Below, piece by piece: positions 43,823 to 52,808 of a DNA stretch of 64,000 nucleotides. Every line of letters begins with the position of its first letter. Positions within the stretch are counted from its first letter, which is position 1. The notes below the pieces were generated by a model, which worked only from the letters and a program-made list of their open reading frames with translations, was not told where the DNA came from and made no database searches. Source of the DNA: Sulfurimonas sp. hsl 1-7. Its GTDB lineage: Bacteria > Campylobacterota > Campylobacteria > Campylobacterales > Sulfurimonadaceae. Location of the stretch: the NCBI RefSeq assembly GCF_030577135.1, contig NZ_JAUIRR010000005.1, positions 2,113 through 66,112 of the forward strand, in the 5' to 3' direction. The position numbers and the translations under genes were made by a program.

Positions 43823-43894
43823 ATGAGTGCATATAAGAGCGTGCTGACACCTAGGGTAAACCACTCTGCAAAAGGAATAAACAAGCTCTTTTAG
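43823..43894 (+). CDS. Possible 23-codon small ORF in the pcm-gatB spacer
   Basis: ATG at 43823 reads MSAYKSVLTPRVNHSAKGIN, then KLF and TAG. AAGGAG lies 12 bases upstream, which is somewhat far. No family is recognised and no codon signal can be judged at this length. It sits in the repeat-bearing spacer, so it may be a gene remnant or chance. Confidence 0.2.
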   Translation: MSAYKSVLTPRVNHSAKGINKLF

Positions 43895-43905
43895 CAGATT
43901 TAAAA
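43890..43905. repeat. 16-bp direct repeat, right copy (flanks pcm)
   Basis: TTTAGCAGATTTAAAA, second copy. About 65 bases to its left is AAAGGAGAGTTTTTTAT (from 43805), the inverted copy of sequence at 43059-43075, so both sides of pcm carry related sequence. Confidence 0.55.
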
Positions 43906-43930
43906 GATAATTTAGGTATTATAAAAAACT

Positions 43931-43936
43931 TATAAT
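43931..43936 (+). promoter_or_regulatory. -10 box of gatB
   Basis: TATAAT 21 bases before ATG 43958, with SD AAGGAAC in between. Confidence 0.5.
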
Positions 43937-43957
43937 TTTTACGATCTAAGGAACATT

Positions 43958-45385
43958 ATGTTTGAAGTAGTTATCGGACTTGAAGTCCATGTACAGTTAA
44001 ACACAAAAACAAAACTTTTTTGCTCATGTCCTACGAGTTTTAACCATAAACAAAACACAAATACTTGTCCAACATGTTTAGCTCTTCCGGGTGCTTTACC
44101 GGTACTAAATAAAGAGGTCTTACATAAGTCTATCATGTTAGGGACTGCGATCGATGCAACGATCAACAAAACTTCATATTTTGATAGAAAATCATACTTT
44201 TATCCTGATTCACCTTCAGCTTACCAAATTACTCAACTATATACTCCAATTGTTGAAAACGGTAAATTAGTTATAGACTTTGAAGATGGTAAGACAAAGA
44301 CAATAAGAATTAACCGTGCTCATATCGAAGCTGATGCAGGAAAAAATATCCATGACGGTGATATCTCTAAGGTTGACTTAAACCGTGCAGGGACACCTCT
44401 TTTAGAGATCGTAAGTGAACCAGATATGAGAAGTGCCGAAGAAGCTGTACTTTACTTGAAAAAACTACATTCAATCTTAAGATATATAGATATTTCAGAT
44501 GCAAATATGCAAGAGGGTTCTTTTAGATGTGACGTAAACGTTTCTATCCGTCCAAAAGGGGATGAGAAGCTTTATACTCGTGTAGAGATCAAAAACATCA
44601 ACTCATTTAAGTTTATCCAAAAAGCTATTGAAGTTGAAGTTGTGCGTCAGATCGAAGCTTGGGAAGATGGTGTTTACGAAGATGAGATCGTTCAAGAAAC
44701 TCGTTTATTTGATCAAGTAAAATCAGAAACTCGTTCTATGCGTGGGAAAGAGGAAGCAGCTGATTATAGATACTTCCCTGAGCCGGATCTTCTTAAGTGT
44801 GAAGTAACTGATGCAATGATGGAAGAGTTTACGATAATTCCTGAACTACCAGATGCGAAGAAAGAGCGTTTTGTAAATGAATACAAAATGAGTGACTACA
44901 ATGCCTCTGTAATTACATCTGCGGTTGAGATGGCTAACTTCTTTGAAACTATGATGGCAATTGATGGAGTGAGCGGAAAAACTGCGACTTCACTTTTAAC
45001 AGTTGAATTACTAGCTCGCCTCAAAGGTGAACTAAACATTACAAACTCTCCTGTTGATGCAAATAAGCTGGGGATGATTGCAAAAAGAATTGACGATCAG
45101 ACTATTTCAGGTAAAGCTGCAAAAGAGGTACTTGATTATCTTATGGAAAATGATGAAGATGTTGATGCTGCGATTGAGAAGCTTGGACTTAAACAAGTAA
45201 CAGATACTGGAGCTATTGAAGCTATATGTGATGAGATTATTAATGCTAATCAAGATAAGGCTGAAGAATACAGATCAGGGAAAGATAAACTGTTTGGTTT
45301 CTTTGTAGGTCAGGTTATGAAAGCAAGTAAAGGGAGTGCAAATCCTCAAGCAGTAAATGAGATCTTAAAACAAAAGCTAAGCTAA
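43958..45385 (+). CDS. gatB: Aspartyl/glutamyl-tRNA(Asn/Gln) amidotransferase subunit B
   Basis: A 475-residue GatB: '[19 protein letters not shown]', '[15 protein letters not shown]', '[19 protein letters not shown]', '[15 protein letters not shown]' and '[16 protein letters not shown]', ending with a YqeY-like tail domain. It binds misacylated Glu-tRNA-Gln/Asp-tRNA-Asn and activates it for amidation with GatA and GatC, neither of which is here. The cysteines near residues 20-40 belong to the zinc site. It heads the plus-strand run; its stop overlaps the next start (TAATG). Confidence 0.97.
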   Translation: MFEVVIGLEVHVQLNTKTKLFCSCPTSFNHKQNTNTCPTCLALPGALPVLNKEVLHKSIMLGTAIDATINKTSYFDRKSYFYPDSPSAYQITQLYTPIVENGKLVIDFEDGKTKTIRINRAHIEADAGKNIHDGDISKVDLNRAGTPLLEIVSEPDMRSAEEAVLYLKKLHSILRYIDISDANMQEGSFRCDVNVSIRPKGDEKLYTRVEIKNINSFKFIQKAIEVEVVRQIEAWEDGVYEDEIVQETRLFDQVKSETRSMRGKEEAADYRYFPEPDLLKCEVTDAMMEEFTIIPELPDAKKERFVNEYKMSDYNASVITSAVEMANFFETMMAIDGVSGKTATSLLTVELLARLKGELNITNSPVDANKLGMIAKRIDDQTISGKAAKEVLDYLMENDEDVDAAIEKLGLKQVTDTGAIEAICDEIINANQDKAEEYRSGKDKLFGFFVGQVMKASKGSANPQAVNEILKQKLS

Positions 45386-46968
45386 TGCAATACTTGAATC
45401 GTCTTTTAGTAAATTTTGCATATTTTTTAAACTCCTCTGACAATTATCAGAGAAAGAGACGATTTTTCTATAATCTGCTTGAAAATGATGATTACAAATA
45501 TAAAAAGTACTTTGATCTTTTTATGATGATACTCATCTTTTCAAGTGTATCTATCCTCATTTATGAAGTAAAAAGAGATATCCCCGAATATCTGAATATT
45601 TTTAACGCTTATGTAATTTCATTCATATTTTTTGTAGAGTATATATTAAGACTCTGGATCCATAGCAGTATCTCCAAAGTTATTATTAATCAAGATGAAT
45701 ACAGCGATCTGCTTGGGCGGAATTTTAGTTTATTGTATGTTCTTAATAAAGTTTTTAAAGATAAGATGGAATATGTATTGTCTTTAAAAGCTATTATTGA
45801 CCTTTTGGCGATAATCCCATTTTTCCATGAACTTAGACTTCTTCGTATTTTTATCTTATTTAGAGTGTTCAAACTCTTTAGATATGCAAAAAGTTTTAGT
45901 ACATTTGCATCAGTTTTAGCAACGAAACGTTTTGAATTTTTTACTTTGGCAATGTTTGCGGCTATCGTTATATTTGTCTCATCGGTACTTATCTACGTCA
46001 TGGAAGCAAATAATCCTTCTTCACCGATAGATACACTTTATGAAGCATTTTACTGGTCGATTGTTACTATATCTACAGTTGGTTACGGAGATGTGGTTGC
46101 AGTCTCTCCTGAAGGACAGTTTGTCGCAATTATAGTTATCCTCTCAGGGATCTCTGTTTTAGCATTTACAACATCCCTTTTTGTTTCTGCATTTACAGAA
46201 AAACTTGAAGATATTAAAGAAGCAAAAGTGATTCAAGATGTCTCTAAAGAGACAGACACATACATCATATGCGGTTATGAAAGTATTGCCAAAGAGGTTG
46301 CAAAGAAGCTGATAAAGTCGAAATTTAATGTATTGGTTTTAGATGAGGTGATTGAAAGAGTTGAAGATGCAAAAAGGGATGGACTCCAGGCACTTAACTA
46401 CGATCCGGGACAAGTAGAGAGTTACAAAAAACTCAATATCAATCTTTCAACTCAGGTAAAAGCGATTTTGTGTTTAAAAGAGGATGATGTTGAAAATGTT
46501 TATACAGCTTTAACAGTTCGCTCGATTGATAAAAACGTAAAAATCATGTCTCTTTTAATGAATAGTGCAAACAGAAGTAAGCTGGTCTTTTCCGGAGTAG
46601 ACGAGATCCTGGATGATAAAGAGCTTGTCGGACTTGTTGCAAGGGAGTACGTTGGACAGCCTGTTGCTTTTGAAGTTATCCATGCGATTCGTGCAGAAGA
46701 TTCCAGTATTAAAATCGAAGAGATAACAATTACCCAAAGGATAGTTGAGAACATATCAAAGGTAAGTGAACTTGAAAATGTAGATTTTAGGGTAGTACTT
46801 CTCGGGATTCACAAAAAAGATACGAAACGATTCTATTTCAACCCTATAGATGAGACATTATTAGAGGTGGGGGATGTACTGTTTGTGATCGGAAATTATA
46901 TATTTATACGAGAGTTTACAAAACACCTCATGGCAAAATCATCAAAAAGGGTATTTGATGGAAAATAG
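45385..46968 (+). CDS. Voltage-gated-type K+ channel with C-terminal RCK domain
   Basis: A 527-residue protein. About six membrane helices (~45-270) include an S4-like 'LRLLRIFILFRVFKLFRYAK' with regularly spaced Arg/Lys, a pore loop with selectivity filter 'TISTVGYGDVVAV' and a final pore helix. A TrkA-N/RCK domain follows (~290-420: 'YIICGYESIAKEVAKKLIKS'), then a TrkA-C domain (~430-520). It passes K+ under control of cytoplasmic ligand. The start overlaps gatB by one base and the end overlaps a second RCK gene by 11 bases, suggesting that the two proteins work together. Confidence 0.9.
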   Translation: MQYLNRLLVNFAYFLNSSDNYQRKRRFFYNLLENDDYKYKKYFDLFMMILIFSSVSILIYEVKRDIPEYLNIFNAYVISFIFFVEYILRLWIHSSISKVIINQDEYSDLLGRNFSLLYVLNKVFKDKMEYVLSLKAIIDLLAIIPFFHELRLLRIFILFRVFKLFRYAKSFSTFASVLATKRFEFFTLAMFAAIVIFVSSVLIYVMEANNPSSPIDTLYEAFYWSIVTISTVGYGDVVAVSPEGQFVAIIVILSGISVLAFTTSLFVSAFTEKLEDIKEAKVIQDVSKETDTYIICGYESIAKEVAKKLIKSKFNVLVLDEVIERVEDAKRDGLQALNYDPGQVESYKKLNINLSTQVKAILCLKEDDVENVYTALTVRSIDKNVKIMSLLMNSANRSKLVFSGVDEILDDKELVGLVAREYVGQPVAFEVIHAIRAEDSSIKIEEITITQRIVENISKVSELENVDFRVVLLGIHKKDTKRFYFNPIDETLLEVGDVLFVIGNYIFIREFTKHLMAKSSKRVFDGK

Positions 46969-47659
46969 CAGTGTATTAGTCTTTGGAAATAATGAATACG
47001 GGATAGAGATCGCTAAAAATGTCAAACATAAGCATTCAAACATTACAGTTTTTGGTCTTGATGACAATGATGGTGAAGAGAAAGATTACCAATTTGCAAA
47101 GTTTGATCTAAGTGATCATTGGGATGAGTTGAACCAAAAGTACGATATGGAAAACTCTATAATATTTTGTGCTCTAAAAGATGAAGCCCAAAATATATTT
47201 TTAACCATATCTCTACGCTCTGCGTTTGCCGACACTACAATAATTGCATTGGCAAAAAATGATGAAGATTCAAATAAACTCCATATGGCAGGGGCTACAA
47301 AAGTTATACCAATCGTTGAAACAACGGCAAATATTATTACAGATATGCTGAAAAAACCGATCGTAACACAGGTGTTGCACGGGATACTTTACGAAGATAG
47401 TGATTTGCGTATTATTCAGGTAGAGGTACATAATGCCGAGTGTTTTGGCGGAGAGTATCCGGCCGATATCAATTGGAGTCGTGATCATGGTGTGTTAGTG
47501 CTTTCGATCATCCATCAAGATGGAACACATGAGTTTATATACTCTTCAAAAGCAAAACATAACGAGATCACAAACGGCGATATTTTTGTCGTTGTCGGTT
47601 ATGAACATGATATTCAAGAATTTAAAAAATTTATAGGTGAAGAAAAATGCAAAAGATAG
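46958..47659 (+). CDS. Stand-alone RCK (TrkA-N/TrkA-C) protein
   Basis: 233 residues from ATG 46958 (AAGG seven bases upstream). The first ~130 residues form a Rossmann-like TrkA-N domain ('VLVFGNNEYGIEIAKNV'), though the glycine loop is less canonical; the remainder is a TrkA-C domain ('LRIIQVEVHNAECFGG', 'HEITNGDIFVVVGYEHD'-like). There is no membrane segment. It overlaps the channel gene by 11 bases and gpsA by 13. It probably assembles with the channel's own RCK domain, much as tandem RCK1-RCK2 are fused in other channels. Confidence 0.85.
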   Translation: MENSSVLVFGNNEYGIEIAKNVKHKHSNITVFGLDDNDGEEKDYQFAKFDLSDHWDELNQKYDMENSIIFCALKDEAQNIFLTISLRSAFADTTIIALAKNDEDSNKLHMAGATKVIPIVETTANIITDMLKKPIVTQVLHGILYEDSDLRIIQVEVHNAECFGGEYPADINWSRDHGVLVLSIIHQDGTHEFIYSSKAKHNEITNGDIFVVVGYEHDIQEFKKFIGEEKCKR

Positions 47660-48537
47660 CAGTTATAGGAGCTGGAAAATGGGGGAGTGCATTAGCATTT
47701 GCACTTTCACAAAAAAATGAGGTTGTAATCACTTCAAGAACTCCAAGGGAGCTTGATAATTTTGTCTCGCTAGATGAAGCACTGGCTTGTGAATATCTTG
47801 TTATAGCTATACCCGCTCAACAGATATCATCTTGGTTAAAAGAAAATTTTAAATTTAACGGACAAAAAATACTGGTAGCCGCAAAGGGAATCGAAGCAAA
47901 AACAGGAAAGTTTTTAAACGAGATCTACAGCGTGTATGTTCCTGAGGAGAATATGTCATTTTTAACAGGTCCCTCATTTGCAGCCGAAGTGATTCAGTCT
48001 TTACCGACAGCTTTAGTTGTAAACTCTACGAACCCAGAAGTAGCAGAAAAGTTTGCTTCAATGTTCCCTGATTTTATAAAAACCTACACTTCAACAGACG
48101 TTGTTGGAGCTGAAGTTGCCGGTGCATATAAAAATGTTATTGCAATTGCAGCAGGTATTTGTGAAGGGTTGGCACTCGGTAAAAATGCAGCTGCGGCACT
48201 CATCTCTCGCGGACTTGTAGAGATGGAGCGTTTTGGAAAAAGTTTTGGTGCAAAAGAGGAGACGTTTGTAGGACTAAGCGGAGCAGGGGACCTGTTCTTA
48301 ACGGCATCTTCAACTATGAGTAGAAACTTTCGCGTAGGTCTGGGCATTGCCGCTGGAAAATCTCAAGAGGAGATTCTTAGAGAATTAGGTGAAGTAGCAG
48401 AGGGGATAGGGACTGCTTATGCACTTCATGATATCGCTGTAAAAAGTGATTTATATCTCCCTATTGCCAAAGAGGTATATGAGATGTTAGAGGGGAAAAG
48501 TCCTCAGGAATCGTTAAAAGATCTACTCTCTAAATAA
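47647..48537 (+). CDS. gpsA: Glycerol-3-phosphate dehydrogenase [NAD(P)+]
   Basis: A 296-residue enzyme: NAD(P)-binding 'IAVIGAGKWGSALAFALSQ', 'SFLTGPSFAAEV', catalytic-Lys region 'GAYKNVIAIAAGICEGLALGK' (in part) and 'LSGAGDLFLTASSTMSRNFR' (in part). It reduces dihydroxyacetone phosphate to sn-glycerol-3-phosphate for phospholipid synthesis. At 296 residues it is shorter than E. coli GpsA (~339), mainly in the NAD-binding half, where the usual segment between 'SRTPRELDNF' and 'DEALA' is cut down. This shortness is seen in this phylum as I recall. It overlaps the RCK gene by 13 bases. Confidence 0.94.
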   Translation: MQKIAVIGAGKWGSALAFALSQKNEVVITSRTPRELDNFVSLDEALACEYLVIAIPAQQISSWLKENFKFNGQKILVAAKGIEAKTGKFLNEIYSVYVPEENMSFLTGPSFAAEVIQSLPTALVVNSTNPEVAEKFASMFPDFIKTYTSTDVVGAEVAGAYKNVIAIAAGICEGLALGKNAAAALISRGLVEMERFGKSFGAKEETFVGLSGAGDLFLTASSTMSRNFRVGLGIAAGKSQEEILRELGEVAEGIGTAYALHDIAVKSDLYLPIAKEVYEMLEGKSPQESLKDLLSK

Positions 48538-48551
48538 AAGGTTATGATACT

Positions 48552-49454
48552 ATGAGTCATGAACACCATCACGAAGTTAAAAACTATAATCTTGCTTTTG
48601 GGATAGGTGTATCTCTAAATATAGTTTTTGTCGTTATAGAGATAGTATATGGTGTAGCAGCAGACTCTCTCGCTTTAATTTCAGATGCCGGACATAACTT
48701 TAGTGACGTACTTAGTTTACTGCTTGCTTGGGGTGCGAGTGTATTAGCAAGTAAATCTGCAACGTTTAAGAGAACGTACGGATTTAGAAAAGTCACAATC
48801 TTTGCATCACTGATCAGTGCAGTATTACTCCTTTTTGCGTTGGGTTCTATCGCAATAGAAGCTTTGCAAAGGTTTCAAGAACCGGCATCTGTAGAGAGTT
48901 TAACTGTTATTGTTGTTGCATTGATCGGATTTGTAATCAATGCAATTACGGCACTTTTATTTTTAAAAGGGCAGGAAGATGATCTTAATATTCGGGGTGC
49001 ATTTTTACATATGACGGCTGATGCGGCTGTCTCTCTTGGTGTAGTTTTTGTCGGTATAGTACTTATGTTTACAAATTGGAACTGGTTGGATCCGCTTGTA
49101 AGTTTACTTATTGTCGGCGTGATTTTAATTGGAACATGGGGTCTGCTGCGGGATTCAGTCGCTTACGCTTTAGATTTTGTTCCAAAAAATATTGATACTC
49201 ACGGGATTGAGCAGTTTTTTTTAGAAAATGAAAGAGTAGAGTCTATACATGATCTGCATATTTGGGCTTTGAGTACAACTGAGACAGCATTAACTGTTCA
49301 TCTTGTTGTCAATGATGAACGTTTAGACAACAGTTTTTTAGAGCAACTGCATCAACAATTACATGATCGTTTTAAAATTGAACACGCAACGATACAAATT
49401 GAATCATCTATAGATGAATCTCTTTGTAAGCCTAAAAGAAGATGTGAATTTTAG
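48552..49454 (+). CDS. Cation diffusion facilitator (CzcD/ZitB-like) transporter
   Basis: A 300-residue CDF protein. A His-rich N-terminus (SHEHHHE) leads into six membrane helices. The metal site is HxxxD in helix 2 ('SDAGHNFSDVL') and HxxxD in helix 5 ('LHMTADAAVS'), the HD-HD arrangement of Zn/Cd exporters. A cytoplasmic C-terminal domain ends with two Cys (LCKPKRRCEF). It exports divalent metal, most likely Zn2+, by proton antiport. It starts 14 bases after gpsA. Confidence 0.9.
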   Translation: MSHEHHHEVKNYNLAFGIGVSLNIVFVVIEIVYGVAADSLALISDAGHNFSDVLSLLLAWGASVLASKSATFKRTYGFRKVTIFASLISAVLLLFALGSIAIEALQRFQEPASVESLTVIVVALIGFVINAITALLFLKGQEDDLNIRGAFLHMTADAAVSLGVVFVGIVLMFTNWNWLDPLVSLLIVGVILIGTWGLLRDSVAYALDFVPKNIDTHGIEQFFLENERVESIHDLHIWALSTTETALTVHLVVNDERLDNSFLEQLHQQLHDRFKIEHATIQIESSIDESLCKPKRRCEF

Positions 49455-49520
49455 AAGTTTTGTATACAATTGTAAGTTAAAAATTTGAGATAAAAGTTTA
49501 AAAAAGAAGAGGAATGGCAT

Positions 49521-50882
49521 TTGGATGAAGGAAAGAAAGTATTTAAAAATGTTTTAATTGCAATTTTAATCGGCGGTATTGTTTTTTTTATCGGTACACA
49601 ATTTTTTACTTTAACACAAAGTTCTTTGATCGGAAGCGTAGCTTTTTTAGTGGCACTTTGGACAAATGAAGCGCTTCCTCTTGGTGTAGTTTCTCTGATG
49701 CCTATCATACTGTTTCCTGCACTTGGAATCATCTCAACAAAAGAGACTACTGTCAACTATGCACATCCGATCATTTATCTTTTTTTAGGTGGATTTTTAC
49801 TTGCAATTGCTGTTGAGAAAACGAAGTTGCATATTCGTATTACAGACAAAATTTTAAATATTTTTCCATCAACTCCGCGTGCTATGATACTCTCACTCGC
49901 TATCACTTCTGGACTGCTTAGCTCGATCCTTTCCAATACAACTACTACTTTATTACTGATAACTATAGCATTGTTTATTACTGACAATACACAACTAAAA
50001 CTACGTTTTGCACTTGCTATTGCATATGGGGCAAACATAGGGGGAATTTTAACACCTATCGGCACACCTCCAAACTTAATACTGCTTGGAATTATGGAAA
50101 GTCACAATATGGAAGCGATTCCATTTTTTCAGTGGATGGTTATGGTAGCTCCGTTATGCCTAATTATGATAGTGGCTATGAGCTGGTTGCTCGGTATTGG
50201 GGTAAAGGGTGTAGAGATCTCCAGAGAGGCGGTTGTTGATAAATTAACGGCTGATCAGAAAAAAGTGACATATGTTTTACTCGCTTTAATCACTTTACTT
50301 ATTTTCAATGCACCAATAAAGCCGTACTGGGATGGTTTAGGACTGAGTGAAAGCGGTATCTTACTCGGTTTTGGGCTTTTGATGTTTCTTCCTCCGTTTA
50401 ATATCTTAGAGTGGCTTGAGGACCATAATAAAATCCCTTATGCGATTATTATGTTGTTTGGTGCAGGATTTTCAATTGCAAAAGCGTTTGTAGAAACCGG
50501 TCTGGCAGATGAAATAGCTACGTATCTTTTAGATATGACAATGTTGCCGCCGCTTATTTTACTCTTTAGTATCGCTTTTATAATCACCTTTTCTACAGAG
50601 ATTACATCAAATACTGCACTGATCTCCATTATGCTGCCGGTAATATATTCGGTCTCGGAACAAGCCGGTATCAACACGGTACTCTTTATGATGGTTGCAA
50701 CCTTATGTGCATCGTATGCATTTATGCTCCCTATTGCTACCCCTCCAAATGCGATAGCCATGAGTAGTGGAGCTGTTCGGGTAAAAGATATGATCCGTTA
50801 CGGAATAATACTGAATCTGCTTGGTATCTTTTTTATTGTTATGATTGCCGAGTATTTTTGGAAGGGTGTTTTTTTTAATTAA
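49521..50882 (+). CDS. SLC13/DASS family anion symporter
   Basis: A 453-residue membrane protein with about 11-12 helices. Two SNT signatures ('ILSNTTTTLLLI' and 'ITSNTALISIMLPV') and 'GTPPNLILLGIM' plus 'ATPPNAIAMSSG' mark the divalent-anion/Na+ symporter family (dicarboxylates, sulfate or related). The substrate is open. The start is TTG 49521, with AGAGGA about eight bases upstream; the nearby ATG is followed by a stop in its frame. It follows the CDF gene after 66 bases. Confidence 0.87.
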   Translation: MDEGKKVFKNVLIAILIGGIVFFIGTQFFTLTQSSLIGSVAFLVALWTNEALPLGVVSLMPIILFPALGIISTKETTVNYAHPIIYLFLGGFLLAIAVEKTKLHIRITDKILNIFPSTPRAMILSLAITSGLLSSILSNTTTTLLLITIALFITDNTQLKLRFALAIAYGANIGGILTPIGTPPNLILLGIMESHNMEAIPFFQWMVMVAPLCLIMIVAMSWLLGIGVKGVEISREAVVDKLTADQKKVTYVLLALITLLIFNAPIKPYWDGLGLSESGILLGFGLLMFLPPFNILEWLEDHNKIPYAIIMLFGAGFSIAKAFVETGLADEIATYLLDMTMLPPLILLFSIAFIITFSTEITSNTALISIMLPVIYSVSEQAGINTVLFMMVATLCASYAFMLPIATPPNAIAMSSGAVRVKDMIRYGIILNLLGIFFIVMIAEYFWKGVFFN

Positions 50883-50921
50883 AAACGTGATAGAATCCAA
50901 AAAAAATTAGAAGGAAAAAAG

Positions 50922-51215
50922 ATGATCGTTCATATAGTAATGTTTAAATTTAAAGAGGAAAATAAAGCATTAAATCTTGCAAAAGTACAAAAGAAGTTAG
51001 AAAATTTAGAAGTTTTAATAGATGAGTTAAAAAGTATGGAAGTTGGGATCAATTTTACCGAAGCTGATCGTGCAATGGATCTTTCTCTGTACTCAACTTT
51101 TGAGAGTGTAGAAGATCTACAAACATATGCAGTTCACCCCGAACACCTTAAAGTTGTGGAGTTCATAAAAGAGGTAACTTTAGAGTCTAAAGTTGTTGAT
51201 TACGTTCTAGAATAG
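50922..51215 (+). CDS. Dabb (stress-responsive alpha/beta barrel) domain protein
   Basis: A 97-residue ferredoxin-like protein: 'MIVHIVMFKFKEE' first strand, 'LKSMEVGINFTEADRAMDL', 'YSTFESVEDLQTYAVHPEH' (in part) and 'VVEFIKEV'. This order is the Dabb family, a dimeric alpha/beta barrel of mostly unknown function in bacteria. It has a good SD (GAAGGAAA) 5-10 bases before the ATG. The spacer after it (51216-51333) contains the promoter of the next small gene (TATACC-like) and no other gene. Confidence 0.85.
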   Translation: MIVHIVMFKFKEENKALNLAKVQKKLENLEVLIDELKSMEVGINFTEADRAMDLSLYSTFESVEDLQTYAVHPEHLKVVEFIKEVTLESKVVDYVLE

Positions 51216-51333
51216 TTCTGACGTAAAAATAAAATAAAAAAAAGACTTAAGACGTCATGTTAATTTGAAACTGTTTAGCCTTTTTTTAAGTTAGTGTGTT
51301 ACTATACCGTAAGACTTACAAAAAGGAACTATT

Positions 51334-51537
51334 ATGAACAACCCATCAAATGAACCGACACTAGAAAGTATTAGTGATTATGACACTCTTAAGGGTGAAA
51401 AGAAAAAAATTGTATGGGCGGTAGTTATTGCCGGTCTAATCATCGGCTCAGCGTATGTTATCGCTTCAAAAATATTTACAAATGCTGAAGACAATATTCA
51501 AGTTGAGCAAACAATCAAATCAATACCGGTTAAATAA
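51334..51537 (+). CDS. Small single-helix membrane protein
   Basis: A 67-residue protein with a charged N-terminus (~30 residues), one membrane helix (~29-46, IVWAVVIAGLIIGSAYVIA) and a short tail. The SD AAGGAAC is well placed. It is 11 bases before the M48 protease gene. The topology would put the N-terminus inside. No family is recognised; it may be a partner or substrate of the protease. Confidence 0.65.
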   Translation: MNNPSNEPTLESISDYDTLKGEKKKIVWAVVIAGLIIGSAYVIASKIFTNAEDNIQVEQTIKSIPVK

Positions 51538-51548
51538 AAGGTAAATTA

Positions 51549-52808
51549 ATGTTAACAATTATCATTGGGGTATATAGTCTGTATGTCCTCATTTCAATAT
51601 ATACAAGTATAATGCAGATAGGTTATGTAAACCTGGCAAAACGAAAAGAGGCTGTACTTCTATCTCCTAGTGAATTTTTAAAAGCGGGTAATTACTCTGT
51701 GAGAAAAGAGAAGCTTGCTATTTTAAATACATTTACCGACTTTCTTCTATTCTTAGGTTGGATCGCTTTTGGTATTCAATTTTTAGAGGGTGAGTTTTAT
51801 TTCCTGCAAGATGAGGCAATGAAAAATATTGCTATTGTCATGGGATTTATTCTTATTAACTTTTTCGTTGCTCTCCCTTTTACATATTATGAAAAATTTG
51901 TACTCGATCAGGAGTTTGGTTTCAATAAATCTACAAAAGCACAATGGCTGAAAGATACTGCAATCTCATTTGTAATGACGCTTCTTTTAGGCTCTTTAGT
52001 TGTATGGGGTGTATATTTTATTCTCAGCAGTTTTGAGCTTTGGTGGTTATGGAGTTTTGTATTTATATTTTCTATTATTATTTTAGTAAATATGCTCTAT
52101 CCGACATTCCGTGCAATGTTCTTTGATAAGTTGACACCTTTACAGGATGAGAACTTAGATGCTGAGATCAAAAGATTGATGGATGAAACAGGATTTGTAA
52201 GCTCGGGTGTTTTTGTAAGTGATGCTTCAAAACGTGATGCAAGACTTAATGCCTATTTCGGCGGATTTGGAAAAGCAAAAAGGGTAGTGCTTTTTGATAC
52301 TCTTTTAGAAAAGCTTTCAACAAGAGAGCTCTTAGCGGTACTCGGGCATGAACTTGGCCATTTTGCGCACGGTGACGTATATAAAAATATCGCAATGATG
52401 GGAGCAATTCTTTTTGCGATGTTCGCTCTTTTTGGAAATCTCCCTGAACATTTATATTTAGAGCTTGGTCTTTCACCGCAGCCGTATGTGGTTATGATAC
52501 TTTTTATGTTGGTGATGCCTGTACTTGGATTTATAATGATGCCTATTATGGGATTTGTAAGCCGCAAGTATGAATATGCAGCTGATGAGATGGGAAGTAA
52601 GCTTGGAGGCAACGGCGGCGAGATAGAACTTGCAAATGCCCTAGTTAAACTTGTTGCAGAAAATAAGAGTTTTCCGTTGTCTCATCCGATCTATATCTTT
52701 TTTCACTATACACACCCACCGGTGATTGAGAGACTAAAAGTGCTTGGAATGGATATAAAAGGTGTTGATAAAAGTTCATTAGAGGGCAAATGCGAAGCAA
52801 ATATATAG
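51549..52808 (+). CDS. M48 family zinc metalloprotease (Ste24-like)
   Basis: A 419-residue membrane protease. An N-terminal M48_N region (~70-190) has several helices and 'FVLDQEFGFNKST', typical of Ste24-type CAAX proteases. The active site is 'VLGHELGHFAHGD' (HExxH) at ~275, with the third ligand Glu in 'SRKYEYAADEMGSKLG' (~340). It cleaves membrane or membrane-associated proteins in envelope quality control; no prenylation is implied in bacteria. It overlaps prmC by 19 bases. Confidence 0.92.
   Translation: MLTIIIGVYSLYVLISIYTSIMQIGYVNLAKRKEAVLLSPSEFLKAGNYSVRKEKLAILNTFTDFLLFLGWIAFGIQFLEGEFYFLQDEAMKNIAIVMGFILINFFVALPFTYYEKFVLDQEFGFNKSTKAQWLKDTAISFVMTLLLGSLVVWGVYFILSSFELWWLWSFVFIFSIIILVNMLYPTFRAMFFDKLTPLQDENLDAEIKRLMDETGFVSSGVFVSDASKRDARLNAYFGGFGKAKRVVLFDTLLEKLSTRELLAVLGHELGHFAHGDVYKNIAMMGAILFAMFALFGNLPEHLYLELGLSPQPYVVMILFMLVMPVLGFIMMPIMGFVSRKYEYAADEMGSKLGGNGGEIELANALVKLVAENKSFPLSHPIYIFFHYTHPPVIERLKVLGMDIKGVDKSSLEGKCEANI

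Noticed and set aside
51216-51333. TGACGT...ACGTCA inverted repeat after the Dabb gene
   Set aside because: Only 6-bp arms about 28 bases apart in AT-rich sequence; not distinguishable from chance.
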